A DNA stretch of 64,000 nucleotides, from positions 321,202,144-321,266,143 of the forward strand of contig CM022302.1 in NCBI GenBank assembly GCA_011799875.1. The letters are read 5' to 3'. The stretch comes from Thinopyrum elongatum (lineage: Eukaryota; Streptophyta; Magnoliopsida; Poales; Poaceae). The notes below the pieces were generated by a model. It searched no databases. It was not told the origin of the DNA and saw only the letters and a list, made by a program, of their open reading frames with translations. The translations under genes were made by a program, and so were the position numbers. Each line of letters opens with the position of its first letter. Position 1 is the first letter of the stretch. Below, piece by piece: positions 47,144-56,983 of this stretch.

Positions 47144-48129
47144 CAGGCGAGTGCCATGTGCCTCTCAAGTCTCCGCTCGTGACACTCTCACGTAATAATG
47201 AGTGGGCTGTACATGCCCCGGAGTCTTCTTAGTGCTGCTCCTGAGCCTCATGGGGGCTCCCACCCACGTCTGAGTGGAAGCCCCATGCTCCGTGCTGGCG
47301 GGAAGATCATAAGACTAGTGTAGGTGCCGGACACGGCGTTCGCTCTTTCAAGTCTCGCTTTAGGGAGAGTGGCAGTTGCCCGTCGCTCTTCCTTGCGCGT
47401 GGGGGCTGGGCATGGTGTGGGTGCCTGGGCCTGCCCGTGAACACACCTCACCAAAGCCTTGGTGTCCTAACCTTTGGCGTCCTAATCCTCACGCGACGCC
47501 CTTAAACGAGCCAACGGGCATGCATGCCCTCCTCAGTCCGCACCTCCTGGCCTTGCCGGGCATCACGACCCGGTGTACCAGCGGTGATCAGCCCTCGCTC
47601 GGGGGCTCGCGCGGGGCATGTCACCCTGTGAGACACCTCTGGAGGTCCCGTATCTTCATGGCCCGCTAAAGACCAGCCTCGTGGCCACCGGGTGCCTCCT
47701 GAGGCCTGAGAACCTTCGAATCCTCAAGAAGGAAACCCCTGGTAGGATCTCTCTGGAATGAGGGGCGCGCAGGAGGTCCATGCTCCAGAGAAGCAGGCCC
47801 TGGCGGCATGGGAGTCTACCGCAAGCACACTAAGCTAAGTTATCCTAATCACGACCAGCAAGAACCTGTTGATTGATAGCAACACGAATGCCAAGATACG
47901 ACATAAAATGTTAACATAAATGGCGCAAGTGCCATGGTCAATTACACGCCCCAGCAGGGCCTTCTACGTTTCTTGATGCAGGGAAAAGAAAAAGCAAAAG
48001 CGGCCTCGCGACCACCATGGCTCCTGAGGCCTGGCTCCAGCGACGCGTGCGCTCAGTCGGAGTCCTCCTCCTACTTCACCGGAGCCCAATGGCAAGGCGG
48101 CTCGTCACCCTCCCTGGTTCGAGCTCGGC
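47144..48129 (+). other. 3' untranslated region of Tat-type element
   Basis: Noncoding sequence follows the integrase stop. It is GC-rich, so long chance frames are common. No additional domains are seen before the antisense ORF ends near 48130. Confidence 0.5.
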
Positions 48130-48918
48130 GGCATGGCGGCTCATCGTAGTCATAGTCGCCGTCGCTCGTACTCTCTCTCCAGAGGGGGAGCCACTGCTGC
48201 TGGTGGCGTCGCGACCATCGCCAAGGGCGAGCTCACCCCCGAGGATGCCGGCGGCCCCCCGGCCGTCACCGTCGGAGGAATGGATGTCGTCATCATCGTC
48301 ATGGCCCTCGGGGAAACACCCCCGATGCCCGCCGTCCTCCCTGAAGACCCTGACGTAGAGGGTCGCAGCGCCGTCATGCGTGAAATGGAGAGTACACCTC
48401 CCCTGCAGGCCTCATGCGCGGGCGAACGACTGCCACCCACGGTTCAGGAACACGTTACCGGTGGGGGTGACCTCGACCTCCACCCACGAGGCCTTATTGC
48501 AGCAACCATTGGCCTGCAGCCAGAGGCCGCCAGGTCCCCCGACCGGCAGCGCACCCGCGAAGAAGCGCGGGAGCTGGAACCAGACACCTGTAGGCCTCTC
48601 CGCCCACACCATGAACTCCAAGGACGCGTCGACTGAATGGGATCACGGGCGCAGTGGCCGAATGGCTGCCACATGCCTCCCTCCTTGGCTGCGGCCGCCT
48701 TGGCCGCGGCAGCCCCCGGCACGGGAGGGAGCCTTCCCATGAATACCAGAGGTGGTGCCAGCCTGCAAGAGGGTGCGCCCACACCCTCGGGGAGCCACCG
48801 CCGGCGTCATGGCGTACTTGCGGGGGTCGACCGCGGCCCCTCTTGGGCGGTGGCGAGCCTGGTCCCTCCTTGGGGGCTTTCCCTTCTCGGCGACCAAGAA
48901 CCTCCTCACTGGCGCCAG
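48130..48918 (-). pseudogene. Antisense B3-like DNA-binding ORF, copy in chimera
   Basis: This minus-strand frame runs opposite to gag-pol. At 48918 the expected start codon is CTG where the other copy has ATG; the next residues (RRFLVAEKGK) match that copy (RRFSAAEKGE). One frame then continues to about 48130 with only two stops, both TGA (48645-48643 and 48414-48412). Residues about 100-205 form a B3-like domain: EFMVWAERPTGVWFQLP, VFLNRGWQSFARA, FTHDGAATLYVRVF, then FREDGGHRGCFPEG. The tail is acidic and serine-rich (DDDDIHSSDGDGRG). B3 proteins bind DNA in the nucleus; this role is inferred from fold-like similarity only. The 3' limit is approximate. Confidence 0.6.
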
Positions 48919-49013
48919 GGATGCCCTGGCGAGATGGCGGCACGGTGAAGAAGAAGAAGGAGCGAGCAGCAAGAAGATGAAGATGGGCTAGGGGCTCCAC
49001 CCCCCTTCCCCCA

Positions 49014-49020
49014 TTTATAG
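49014..49020 (-). promoter_or_regulatory. TATA box of antisense B3-like ORF (chimera)
   Basis: CTATAAATGG on the minus strand lies about 98 bp upstream of the start position at 48918. The same box at the same distance precedes the ORF of the other copy (53551). The match in spacing argues for a real promoter. Confidence 0.6.
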
Positions 49021-49245
49021 GCGAAGGAAGGCTAACCGGCGGCCTCCCACGCTCCAAGTAATGATGGCCCCGCTGCATGCACCAGGCAGTTGCCGAGGCG
49101 ACGTGGGGAAGCAGAGACGCCCACGTCCCATCAAGCGCCATGCATTGGCATGGCTCGCAGGCGTTTGGGGCACGCGGTGCTTCGCCCTTGCCCCTTGGCT
49201 TCGCCTCGATGCCAAGTCCGAGCGCGCCTTGGGCCCAGGGACTAC

Positions 49246-50094
49246 TGTCGGTGTTCTGGGAACCAGGGTACGCAGAATTGCCTGCCTGCGGCCCACGGCA
49301 TGGTTCCATCTGCGGCCTGGTACGGCCCATCTACAAGACCGCCAAGGCAAGACCCTCGCGAGGCGGACGACACCAAGACCTCCCAAGGGAGTGGCCTCCC
49401 CAGGCGGCCTCCCGAGGAGCGGAGATTTCTATGCAGGTACCCAGCCTCATCAGGCTACCATGACGCAAGCCATGATGACCAAGGCAGGCGGGCGCCAGCG
49501 GGCGCAGAGAAGGCAGTTCCCTCTTTGGTGCTAAGGTGGCAAGGACAGGCGTGGGTTCCCGAGGAATCTGGCAAAGGTTTCCATTCTGGTGCAACGAGAC
49601 CAACGCTGCTAGCACGGCAGGACGGATGTCATCGCCGAGCCCACCGCTGCGTCACGACCAGAAGCTTTGCAGGCAAAGACCACCTTTCATCAGGATAAGA
49701 TGTACTACTTGTCCCCTTTCAAATTGGCCACGGTGGGGTCCCTTCCCGCCTATGTTTTGGGGGAAGAGGACCGAGGCCACTATAAATATAGGCTAGCCAC
49801 CACCGTAGAAGGGGTCGACTTATTCCCTCACCCCCAAACCTAGTGAGGTTGTTCATCCCTTGTACTAGTCCATCTTTAGCCCCTCGTGAGGCCAATCCAC
49901 CACAAAGCAGGAGTAGGGTCTTACACCGCAAGGTGGCCCGAACCTGGGTAAACTGCCGTGTTCATCTTCTTCCTCGTTCGTGTGAATCGAGCTAGGCCGT
50001 GGGGCGACGGGCTGGTAGGCTGGATAGGTTGAGTTCTTCGCACACGCCCCAGAGTTCAAACCTTTCTTGGGTCTACGGAGCCCTGAATCCGACA
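49246..50094 (+). repeat. 3' LTR of Tat-type element (subfamily B)
   Basis: 849 bp starting TGTCGGTGTTCTGGGAACC and ending AATCCGACA. It matches the reverse complement of the LTRs at 52434 and 58837, so the right half of the chimera belongs to that family. TATAAATATA is at 49781-49790. A purine-rich GGGACTAC precedes it. The 18-base shared motif lies at 49935-49952, in reverse. Confidence 0.75.
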
Positions 50095-50986
50095 GGTTGC
50101 ATGGCAGTGTCATTATCGGGAGTGGTGAAGGAGGAATCACCCTCGAAGACCATGACCGATTAGCTACACTACAGAGTTAACATCAGAAGTGCTATATGAG
50201 GTATCACCCTCGGGACTCGATAGTATCCCTGCAGTGTCGTACAAATAAGCGGGTGATGTGCTGTGTCGGCCCTAGACGTTGATCACGTTGATCGAGTCAT
50301 CGGTCATAAAGCGAGGGCAACAGGGACAAGGTGAAGGGTCACTGATGAATCACTAACCAACCTATACTAAGCATTTTAGGATAAGCAGGTAAGGTAACAA
50401 TTGAAGGTTACAAAATCAGGCTATGCATCAGAATAGGATCATACAAAAGCAGTAGCAATTCTAATGCAATCATAAGAGAGAAGGGAAAGGGCGATATCAG
50501 AATGATCAAGGGGGTTTGCTTGCCTGGAAGCTCTGCTGCAAGAGGCTGAACGTCAGAGGTGTAGTCGATCTCGATAGCAGTGTCAGTCTCGGGGTCTACC
50601 AGAGAGAAGAGGGGGAAGAAACAATAAATATAAAGCAAACAGAGGCATCATGATGCATGACAAGACAAAATGCAGTGCTAGGGGTGAACTAACGAAGTAC
50701 TACACATTGCTGATGAAGAGGGAAAACATCTGGAATGTTTTCCCGGTGTTTGGCATTTTCTGAAAAGATGAAAGAGAGGGGACGGTTCCATGTTCATCAT
50801 GCTAGAAGCATATGACAGATGAACGGATTGCATATTCGGATTCGTTCTATTTTTTTTGAGCAATTTTCATATATGAATTATTTTCATCTGACTTACGATT
50901 TAATTTATATGATTTTCCAAAGTTTTAAACATTTTTTGAAATTATTTTAATTACTTAATTTGACAAAAAAAGGAATATGACATCAT
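50095..50986 (-). repeat. Truncated gypsy LTR remnant
   Basis: No coding frame. The right half resembles 60180-60750 (for example ATCAAGGGGGTTTGCTTGCCTGG and the ATGAATTATTTTCATCTGA region), so both belong to related LTRs on the minus strand. The left end abuts the chimera at 50094. Confidence 0.5.
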
Positions 50987-52428
50987 TGTCAGGACCCCGA
51001 TCCTAATTCACACCGATCTAGCATGTAACACATCATATCACTTTGCGGCCTCATGCACGGTATCCCCACGGCTGCAGCCTTACCTAGGCCGGGACCGTTT
51101 GCGCCTTTTGGCTCACGTATATGATCGTGTTGCTAGTATCCATATGACAGAGAACCCGGTCCAACATGACTAGTCCTGAAACCAAGGTGGCACAAACTTA
51201 CAGGGACAGGCATACATGACCCAGCAATGCACGTGTCGGTCAGCAGCGAGTGTAACCGGGCTATAGCAAGCTATCAGGACTCCAGTAAACACCATGTGAC
51301 ATTTCCCCGAAGGGACAGCCACAGGAGAAAAGGAGGACACATGCCGGTCAATCCATGTGTTCCGGGTGGAAGCACTAGGAGGCATTTCCCAATAAGAAAG
51401 GCTACCAAGAATAAACAACTAGGTGTCGGATGCCACACATACCAAGCATTTCAGCAACATACGCACAATATGCTCGATATGTGTAAATACAACATGCCAT
51501 CACAACAAAACTCTATGACTCAAAGTATTTATTTAAGAGGCTCCAAAGAGCCATAGATAACATGATATTACAGACATGGTCTCATGACCCAGCATACAAA
51601 GTCATACAAGCCACGGAAGCATAAACCTGTCTGAGTACAGACAGCTAAAAAGAAAGAAGGCTAGTAAGTTTGTGTATCTACAAGACCCTCCATAGGAGCC
51701 AGACCTCTGTCTAGGATTCCCAAGCTAATCGTCGAAGCCCATGTAGAACTACTAGTGAGACTTAAGTCTCTCTGCAAAACATAAATTAAGCACACGTGAG
51801 TACAACTGTACTCTGCAAGACTTACATCAGAACTAACTACAAATGCATCAGGTATCAACAAAGGGGGTTTTGGAGTTTAACTGCAGCAAGCCAGCTTTGA
51901 CTCGGTGGCTATCCTGTACCACGACTACCATTAACTTCTTTGAGGTGAGAGAGCGCACACGAATCCTCATATTCGCCATATCAATACACCACTATGGATC
52001 CGTTTCATCTCCCTACGAGAAGGCCATCTATAGCAATCATGCTTATCTTGCGCATTTTAGAGTATCCACTTCAAGTTATCTATGAACAATGTAAGATTTC
52101 CAAGTAGACCATATCCGAGGACACGGCTATTCGAATAGATCATTAACCCTGTAGGGGTATACTTCTTCACACACGCTCTCACCACTTATCACCGTTTACA
52201 TGACATGTACTCGGCAACCTTCAAGCGGAAGCCCAGCGAGGGTGTCGGCCACGACATGACTAACCACACAAGTCTCTAGTCCAGGTTTATCGCCTATTCG
52301 GGTTCCATCCACAAGGAAGTCCGGCCGAGGTTTCCACTACGGCCACAAACGATGTGTGCAGGGTTCCCGAGCCCACCAAACAGGTTCCTCGGTACACCGG
52401 GTCATAGTCTCTATACCACATCATAGCC

Positions 52429-52433
52429 CACCC
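52429..52433 (+). other. Target-site duplication of Tat element
   Basis: CACCC precedes the element and is repeated exactly at 59710-59714. A perfect 5-bp duplication is the expected signature of gypsy integration. Confidence 0.85.
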
Positions 52434-53307
52434 TGTCGGATTCAGGGCTCCGCTGACCCAAGAAAGGTTCGAACTCTGGGGCGTGTGCGAAGAACTCGAC
52501 CTCTCCAGCCAACCGATTTGTCACTATCATGGCCTAGCTTGATGAACATGAAAGGAAAGGGACACGGCAGTTTACCCAGGTTCGGGCCACCTTGTGGTGT
52601 AAGACCCTACTCCTGCTTTGGGGTGGATTAGCCTTGCGAGGGGCTGAGGATGAACTAGTACAGAGGAAGAACAACCTCACAAGGTCTCTTCTTGTGTGGG
52701 TTTGAGCTGAGGATTCGATCTCTCTTTCCTACGGTGGTGGCTAACATATATATAGTGGCCTTGGTCCTCTTCCTCCAAAATGTAGGCGGGAAGGGATCCC
52801 ACAACAGCCAATTTTGAAGGGGGACAAGTAGTATATCTTATCCTGATGAAAGGTGATCTTCGCCTGTAAAGCTTTTGGTCATAACGTCATGGTGGGCTCG
52901 GCGGTGACATCCATCCTGCCATCCTGGCGGTCTTGGTCTTGTTGCACGGGAATGGAAACCTTTGGGTGATTCCTCGGGACTCCGCGCCTGTGCTTGCCTC
53001 CTTAGCACAAAAGAGGAAACCTGCTACGCTGCGCCCGCTGGCGCCCGCCTGGCCTTGGTCATCATGGCTTGCGTCACCCGAACCTCATGAGATGGGTGCT
53101 TGCATAGGAATCTCCGCTCCTCAGGAGCCAGCCTAGGGAGGGCGCTCCCTCCGGAGGTCTTAGCGTCGTCCGCCTCGCGAGTCTTGGCCCCTCGCGAGGG
53201 TCTTGTCTTGCCGATGTTGAAGATGGGCCGTACCAGGCCGTCGATGGAGCCACGCCGTGGGCCGCAGGCAGGCAAGTCTGGGTACCCTGGTTCCCAGAAT
53301 GCCGACA
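52434..53307 (-). repeat. 3' LTR of Tat element
   Basis: TGTCGGATTC to GCCGACA on the plus strand. A TATATATA box is at 52746-52754 on the minus strand, and the shared 18-base motif at 52571-52588. A PPT (GGGGGCTAC on the minus strand) follows at 53308-53319. Confidence 0.85.
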
Positions 53308-53550
53308 GTAGCCCCCGGACCCAAGGCGCGCTCGGACTTGGCTTTAGGGTGAAGCCAAAGGACAAGGGAGAAGCACCGCGAGCCCCAATCGCCTGTGGAC
53401 CGAGTTGACGCGTGGCGCCTGACGGGACGTGGGCGTCTCCGCTTCCCCATACTGCCTCGGCAACCGTCCGACTTGACAACTGCCTGTTGCATGCAGAAAA
53501 GCCATCATTATTCGAGAACGTGGGTGGCCGGCGGTTGGCCTTCCTCTGGC

Positions 53551-53557
53551 TATAAAT
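53551..53557 (+). promoter_or_regulatory. TATA box of antisense B3-like ORF
   Basis: TATAAATGGG starts 99 bp upstream of ATG 53650 and lies 244 bp from the LTR end. The sequence between it and the ATG is CT-rich (CTCTGTCTTCTCGCTGC), like a plant 5' leader. The same arrangement is conserved in the copy at 49014. Confidence 0.6.
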
Positions 53558-53649
53558 GGGAGAGGGGGCGGAGCCCCCTGCTCATCTCTGTCTTCTCGCT
53601 GCTTGCTCCTCCTTCTTCCTTTCCATCCCACCATCTTGTCGAAGCGTCC

Positions 53650-54429
53650 ATGGCACTGATGAGAAGGTTTTCTGCTGCAGAAAAGGGGGAAACCCCTCAA
53701 GTGGAACCTGAGCTGCTCCCATCGAAGAAGAGGCCTGATCGCTCCCGTGATGCCGTCACGGAGCCCACGGCGACGCGGCCTTGGCATGAATGGGCTCCAC
53801 CGGGCTTCCCAGTCCTCGTGTATGCTCGCGCGCAGAGCCCCGTTCATGGAAGCGATGGATGTGGCGAGGAGCGGGGCTGAGGAGAAGGACAAGCGGTGGT
53901 CGCACGGCCACCCCACTAGCGGACCCACGCCGAAGGCACGGCCCGTGAGTTTGTGGTGTGGGCGGCAATGCGGCCGCGCACATGGATCCGGCTCCCACGA
54001 TCACTTGTGCGGGAGATACCGTCAAGGGGGCCCGTCGAGTTGTGGCTGCAACACGCCGGATGCTGCAGCCAAGCTTCTGAGGCAGAAGTTGAGGTGGTCG
54101 ACTTCGGTGATGTCTTCATGACCCGGGGATGGGGCGCGATCGCCCATGCCTACCGCCCTGAAGGAGGCCACGCCATCCACTTTGATTATGACGGAGCTTC
54201 GATGCTCTCCTTCAAGGTCTTCGGCGACGATGGCTGGCGCCTGGAATGCTGCCCCAGGGGAGGCGGCCAAGGCGGCGATGCCAATGGCGGTGAACTTGCC
54301 CTTGGCCTTGTTCGTGACTCCTTTGCTAGCAGCAGTGCCTCGTCGGACTCGAGCGACGACGATAGCTACGAGCCGCCAAGCCGCCGTGCTCGGACCACAG
54401 CAGCAGCGCTGCCCCAGCGTCGCCGGTGA
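53650..54429 (+). pseudogene. Antisense B3-like DNA-binding ORF
   Basis: One frame runs from ATG 53650 (MALMRRFSAAEKGE) to a TGA at 54427-54429, 260 codons, with two stops inside (TGA 53878-53880 and TAG 53917-53919). Residues about 100-200 read like a B3 domain: EFVVWAAMRPRTWIRLP, EVEVVDFGDVFMTRGWGAIA, IHFDYDGASMLSFKVF and DDGWRLECCP. The GW-x-x-I/F-A then F-x-Y-D-G-x-S-x-L-x-F/V-K-V-F pattern is typical of B3. The C-terminus is Ser/Asp-rich (SSSASSDSSDDDSYEPP) and then basic. It lies antisense to gag, next to the PPT. No frameshift is needed, which suggests coding constraint until recently in the lineage. B3 identity is inferred from pattern. Confidence 0.65.
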
Positions 54430-54439
54430 CGCCACCAAG

Positions 54440-55729
54440 TCCGTGGCTCTTTAGGGGATTTTTTCTTTTGCTTCATCTCTGCACAAAACCATGACGAGCC
54501 CCATGGGGGTATGTAAAAAACTGTGGCATTTTTAGCTTAATGCTTATTATTTCCAATCAATGCCGCATTTTGCGCTTCTTGCTGTGGCACAGTTCCCCCT
54601 TTCATCCTCGTGGTAGCTTAGTGCTCTACGTCGACAGGACCTAGTCCCCAGGCAGGCTTCAGCCATCGCTGGTATGCCAGGTCACGATGCCGTGGTCAAG
54701 GCCAGGAGGTGAGCGGCCCGAGGTCCAGTAAGAGCACCTGAGGCGCGATGCTCAGGGGGTCCCCTTTGGCGCGCAAGCGGCTTTCGAAAGACTGAAGGGG
54801 AAACATCCTTGCGCGAGCGAGATCGCAAGAGGCAGAACACTGATCGTAAGGTTCACGTCTGCGTGTATGGGCTGACTTATGTTGGCGAGCCTGTGGTGAC
54901 CTTTTCGCTGTGAGGACAGCTTTTGGTGCAACGCCTGGCTGTGCCCTGGTGGCGGTGGTGCTCCCAGGCAAGACTCGTGCCGACCCCTTCTTCCTTGCTC
55001 ATCTGGGTGCTCTACGTCCTCGGGTCCCGGCCCTCGAGTGGGGCTCAGCCGCCGCTGGTATGCCAGGTCGCGATGCCGTGGTCAAGGCCAGGGGGTGAGG
55101 GCTCAAGAGCCAGTAGGAGCCCCTGAGGTGCGTTGCTTAGGGGCCCCCTTTAACGTGCAAGCGATTTACGTGAAAAAGGAGTGGCTGGCCTTGCGAGGGG
55201 TAGCGGCTCGAGGTGCTGGCGGGGCCGCTAATCCCAGCTCTGGAGGTCCCTACAAGTTAGCCAAAGAAAAAAGACACAGCCGCGCTTGCTGTCCTGCCGG
55301 TGATCTTCCCGCAAGGAGACGAAGGCACTAAGGACTCGGTGAGGTGACGTGCGCAGGGCTGGCCGCGAGCCAGAGCTCAGTCTCTCAGATTTATCAGCGC
55401 TGCAGGGATGGACCCGAGCATAGGCGCCGTGCTAGTAGCCCCCATTGCGGGATGAGCAAGAGGCGGGTTAGCAATGTGTAGAGGTCACGAGGGGCGACTC
55501 CATAGGTAACGAGACGGCAGGGGTAACGTTGAATAACCATGATAACACAGGCATGCATACTGGTCCAAAGTACATGAATCAAGATGGTGCGGCTGCGGGA
55601 CCGGCCCTTTCAGCTTGAGGATAATGCAGCCCGAGGGGCGCCCTTAATTGAACGAACAAAAAAGTCACCTGGCAATGTCGTTATAGAAGTGTTGGAGCAG
55701 CTGAAGATGCGTGCTGCAGAAGTCGCTCC
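54440..55729 (-). other. Untranslated region of Tat element between RT fragment and cargo
   Basis: GC-rich DNA with no recognised domain. Two related segments (about 54640-54780 and 55020-55150, both containing GGTATGCCAGGTC and GATGCCGTGGTCAAGGCCAG) indicate an internal duplication of around 130 bp about 390 bp apart. The remainder shows nothing I can support. Confidence 0.5.
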
Positions 55730-56200
55730 TCACGAGTCATCTGGCTCCCGAGCGTCGTGAGGCTCCGGAGGTCCGGGGGGCTCGCGAGGGTCCGGCACCT
55801 CCTCCGTCAGGATTGCCTGGTGCCGGGCCTCGTGAGCCACCAGAACTCTCCTCATGTGGTGCTGGTGCGAGGCAGCTGCATTCGGCAAGCCAAAAGGCAT
55901 GCAGACATAGCTATGAGGGCGGCCTCCACACCGGCCGACGTGGGATGGCCAGAAGAGCTCCTGAGAAGCAGCCCCATTGAGTCCTGGGATGTTGACGCAG
56001 ATACGCAGCTCGCTACCCACGTCAGGGGCGGCAGCTGCATTGGGTGGTGTGGGGCGACGCTCGCCACGCATGGCTCACGCCTCCTAAAGTTCCTCGATCG
56101 CCTTGGTGATGAACTCCTGAGCGCCTGGCGCCTCACGCCCTGCGCCCTGTTCGCAGGAGCGCGCGTTGAAGCACGCCTCCACATGGTGCCCGAACGCCTC
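55730..56200 (-). pseudogene. Reverse transcriptase fragment with internal deletion
   Basis: On the minus strand RICVN (near 55990), normally the start of the RT fingers, is followed within about 30 residues by SYVCMPFGLPNAA, which normally lies about 70 residues further on. The YMDD box and everything downstream are absent. The element therefore cannot encode polymerase. Confidence 0.6.
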
Positions 56201-56280
56201 CCTCGTGACGCTAGCCAGGTCAGAGGCCCTCCAGAGGAGAGCCCCCGAGCCCAACCTGAGAGGGGCGCCGGGCGCGCCTT

Positions 56281-56983
56281 CCTATGCGAGAGAGGAAGGC
56301 GCCCCAGCAGTGGGCGCAAGACCTGAGGCACGATCATCGGACGCACCAGCCTCCTGAGGGCCTCTGAGGAGGAGCTGCTTCTTCTTCATGGGGACGGCCT
56401 CAGGAGGATGGATGGCGCCCTCGTCATCTAAGTTCTCGACTGCCGTGGCCTGGTAGGCGTGCTCGAGGGAGCACACTACATCCTTCTCATCGCAGGCGAC
56501 CGTGATGATGCCGCCGCTTCCTGGCATCTTGAGGACATTGTAGCCATGATGAGTCACTGTCATGAACTTGGCTAGGGCCGGGTAGCCGAGGATGGCATTG
56601 TACGGGAGGCGAATGTGGGCGACATCGAAGTCGATGAGCTCGGTGCGGTAGTTGTCGCTCTTGCCGAAGGTGACAGGGAGGCGGATCTGCCCCAGGGGGA
56701 TGGTGGAGCCGTTGGTCACCCCTGAGAAGGACTTGGTGGGACGGAGCTGGTCGTAGGGCACCTGGAACCTCTCTAATGTCTCAGCAGAAAGGACATTCAG
56801 CCCCGCACCTCCGTCGATGAGTGTCTTGGTGACGAGGACGTTGCTGATGGTCGGCAAGCAGAGCATTGGGAGCGCGCCGGAGGTGGCCGCACACTTGAGC
56901 TGATCCGTAGAGTCAAAGGTGATGGCGTACTTGGACCACCTGAGGGGACGCAACGCCTCGAGTTTAGGGAGTACCGCGTTCAC
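56281..56983 (-). pseudogene. Tat-type protease
   Basis: This minus-strand frame of 233 codons contains TLIDGGAGLNVLS (catalytic Asp near 56815), then TIPLGQIRLPVTFGKSD and YNAILGYPALAKFMTV. It parallels the DGGAG protease at 41878 and is open over its full length. It would process Gag and Pol. Confidence 0.7.

Larger units (their letters stand above)
38500..50094 (+). mobile_element. Chimeric Tat-lineage gypsy element
   Basis: Left part 38500 to about 44490: LTR, PBS, gag, protease, RT, RNase H and a second RNase H. Right part about 44491-50094: RT thumb, RNase H, second RNase H, integrase, antisense B3 ORF, PPT and 3' LTR. The two outer LTRs belong to different subfamilies and the outer flanks (CCCAG and GGTTG) do not match. 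It therefore looks like a fusion of two elements by deletion or unequal recombination. The dual RNase H arrangement is the hallmark of the Tat lineage. Confidence 0.7.

Noticed and set aside
48494..49330. Long minus-strand frame of 278 codons
   Set aside because: It is a GC-rich chance frame overlapping the LTR boundary and the antisense B3-like ORF in a different frame. Its sequence is low complexity and has no domain.
53160..53492. Minus-strand frames crossing the LTR end
   Set aside because: They cross the LTR-PPT boundary and have no motif. The region upstream of the B3-like TATA box is better read as noncoding.
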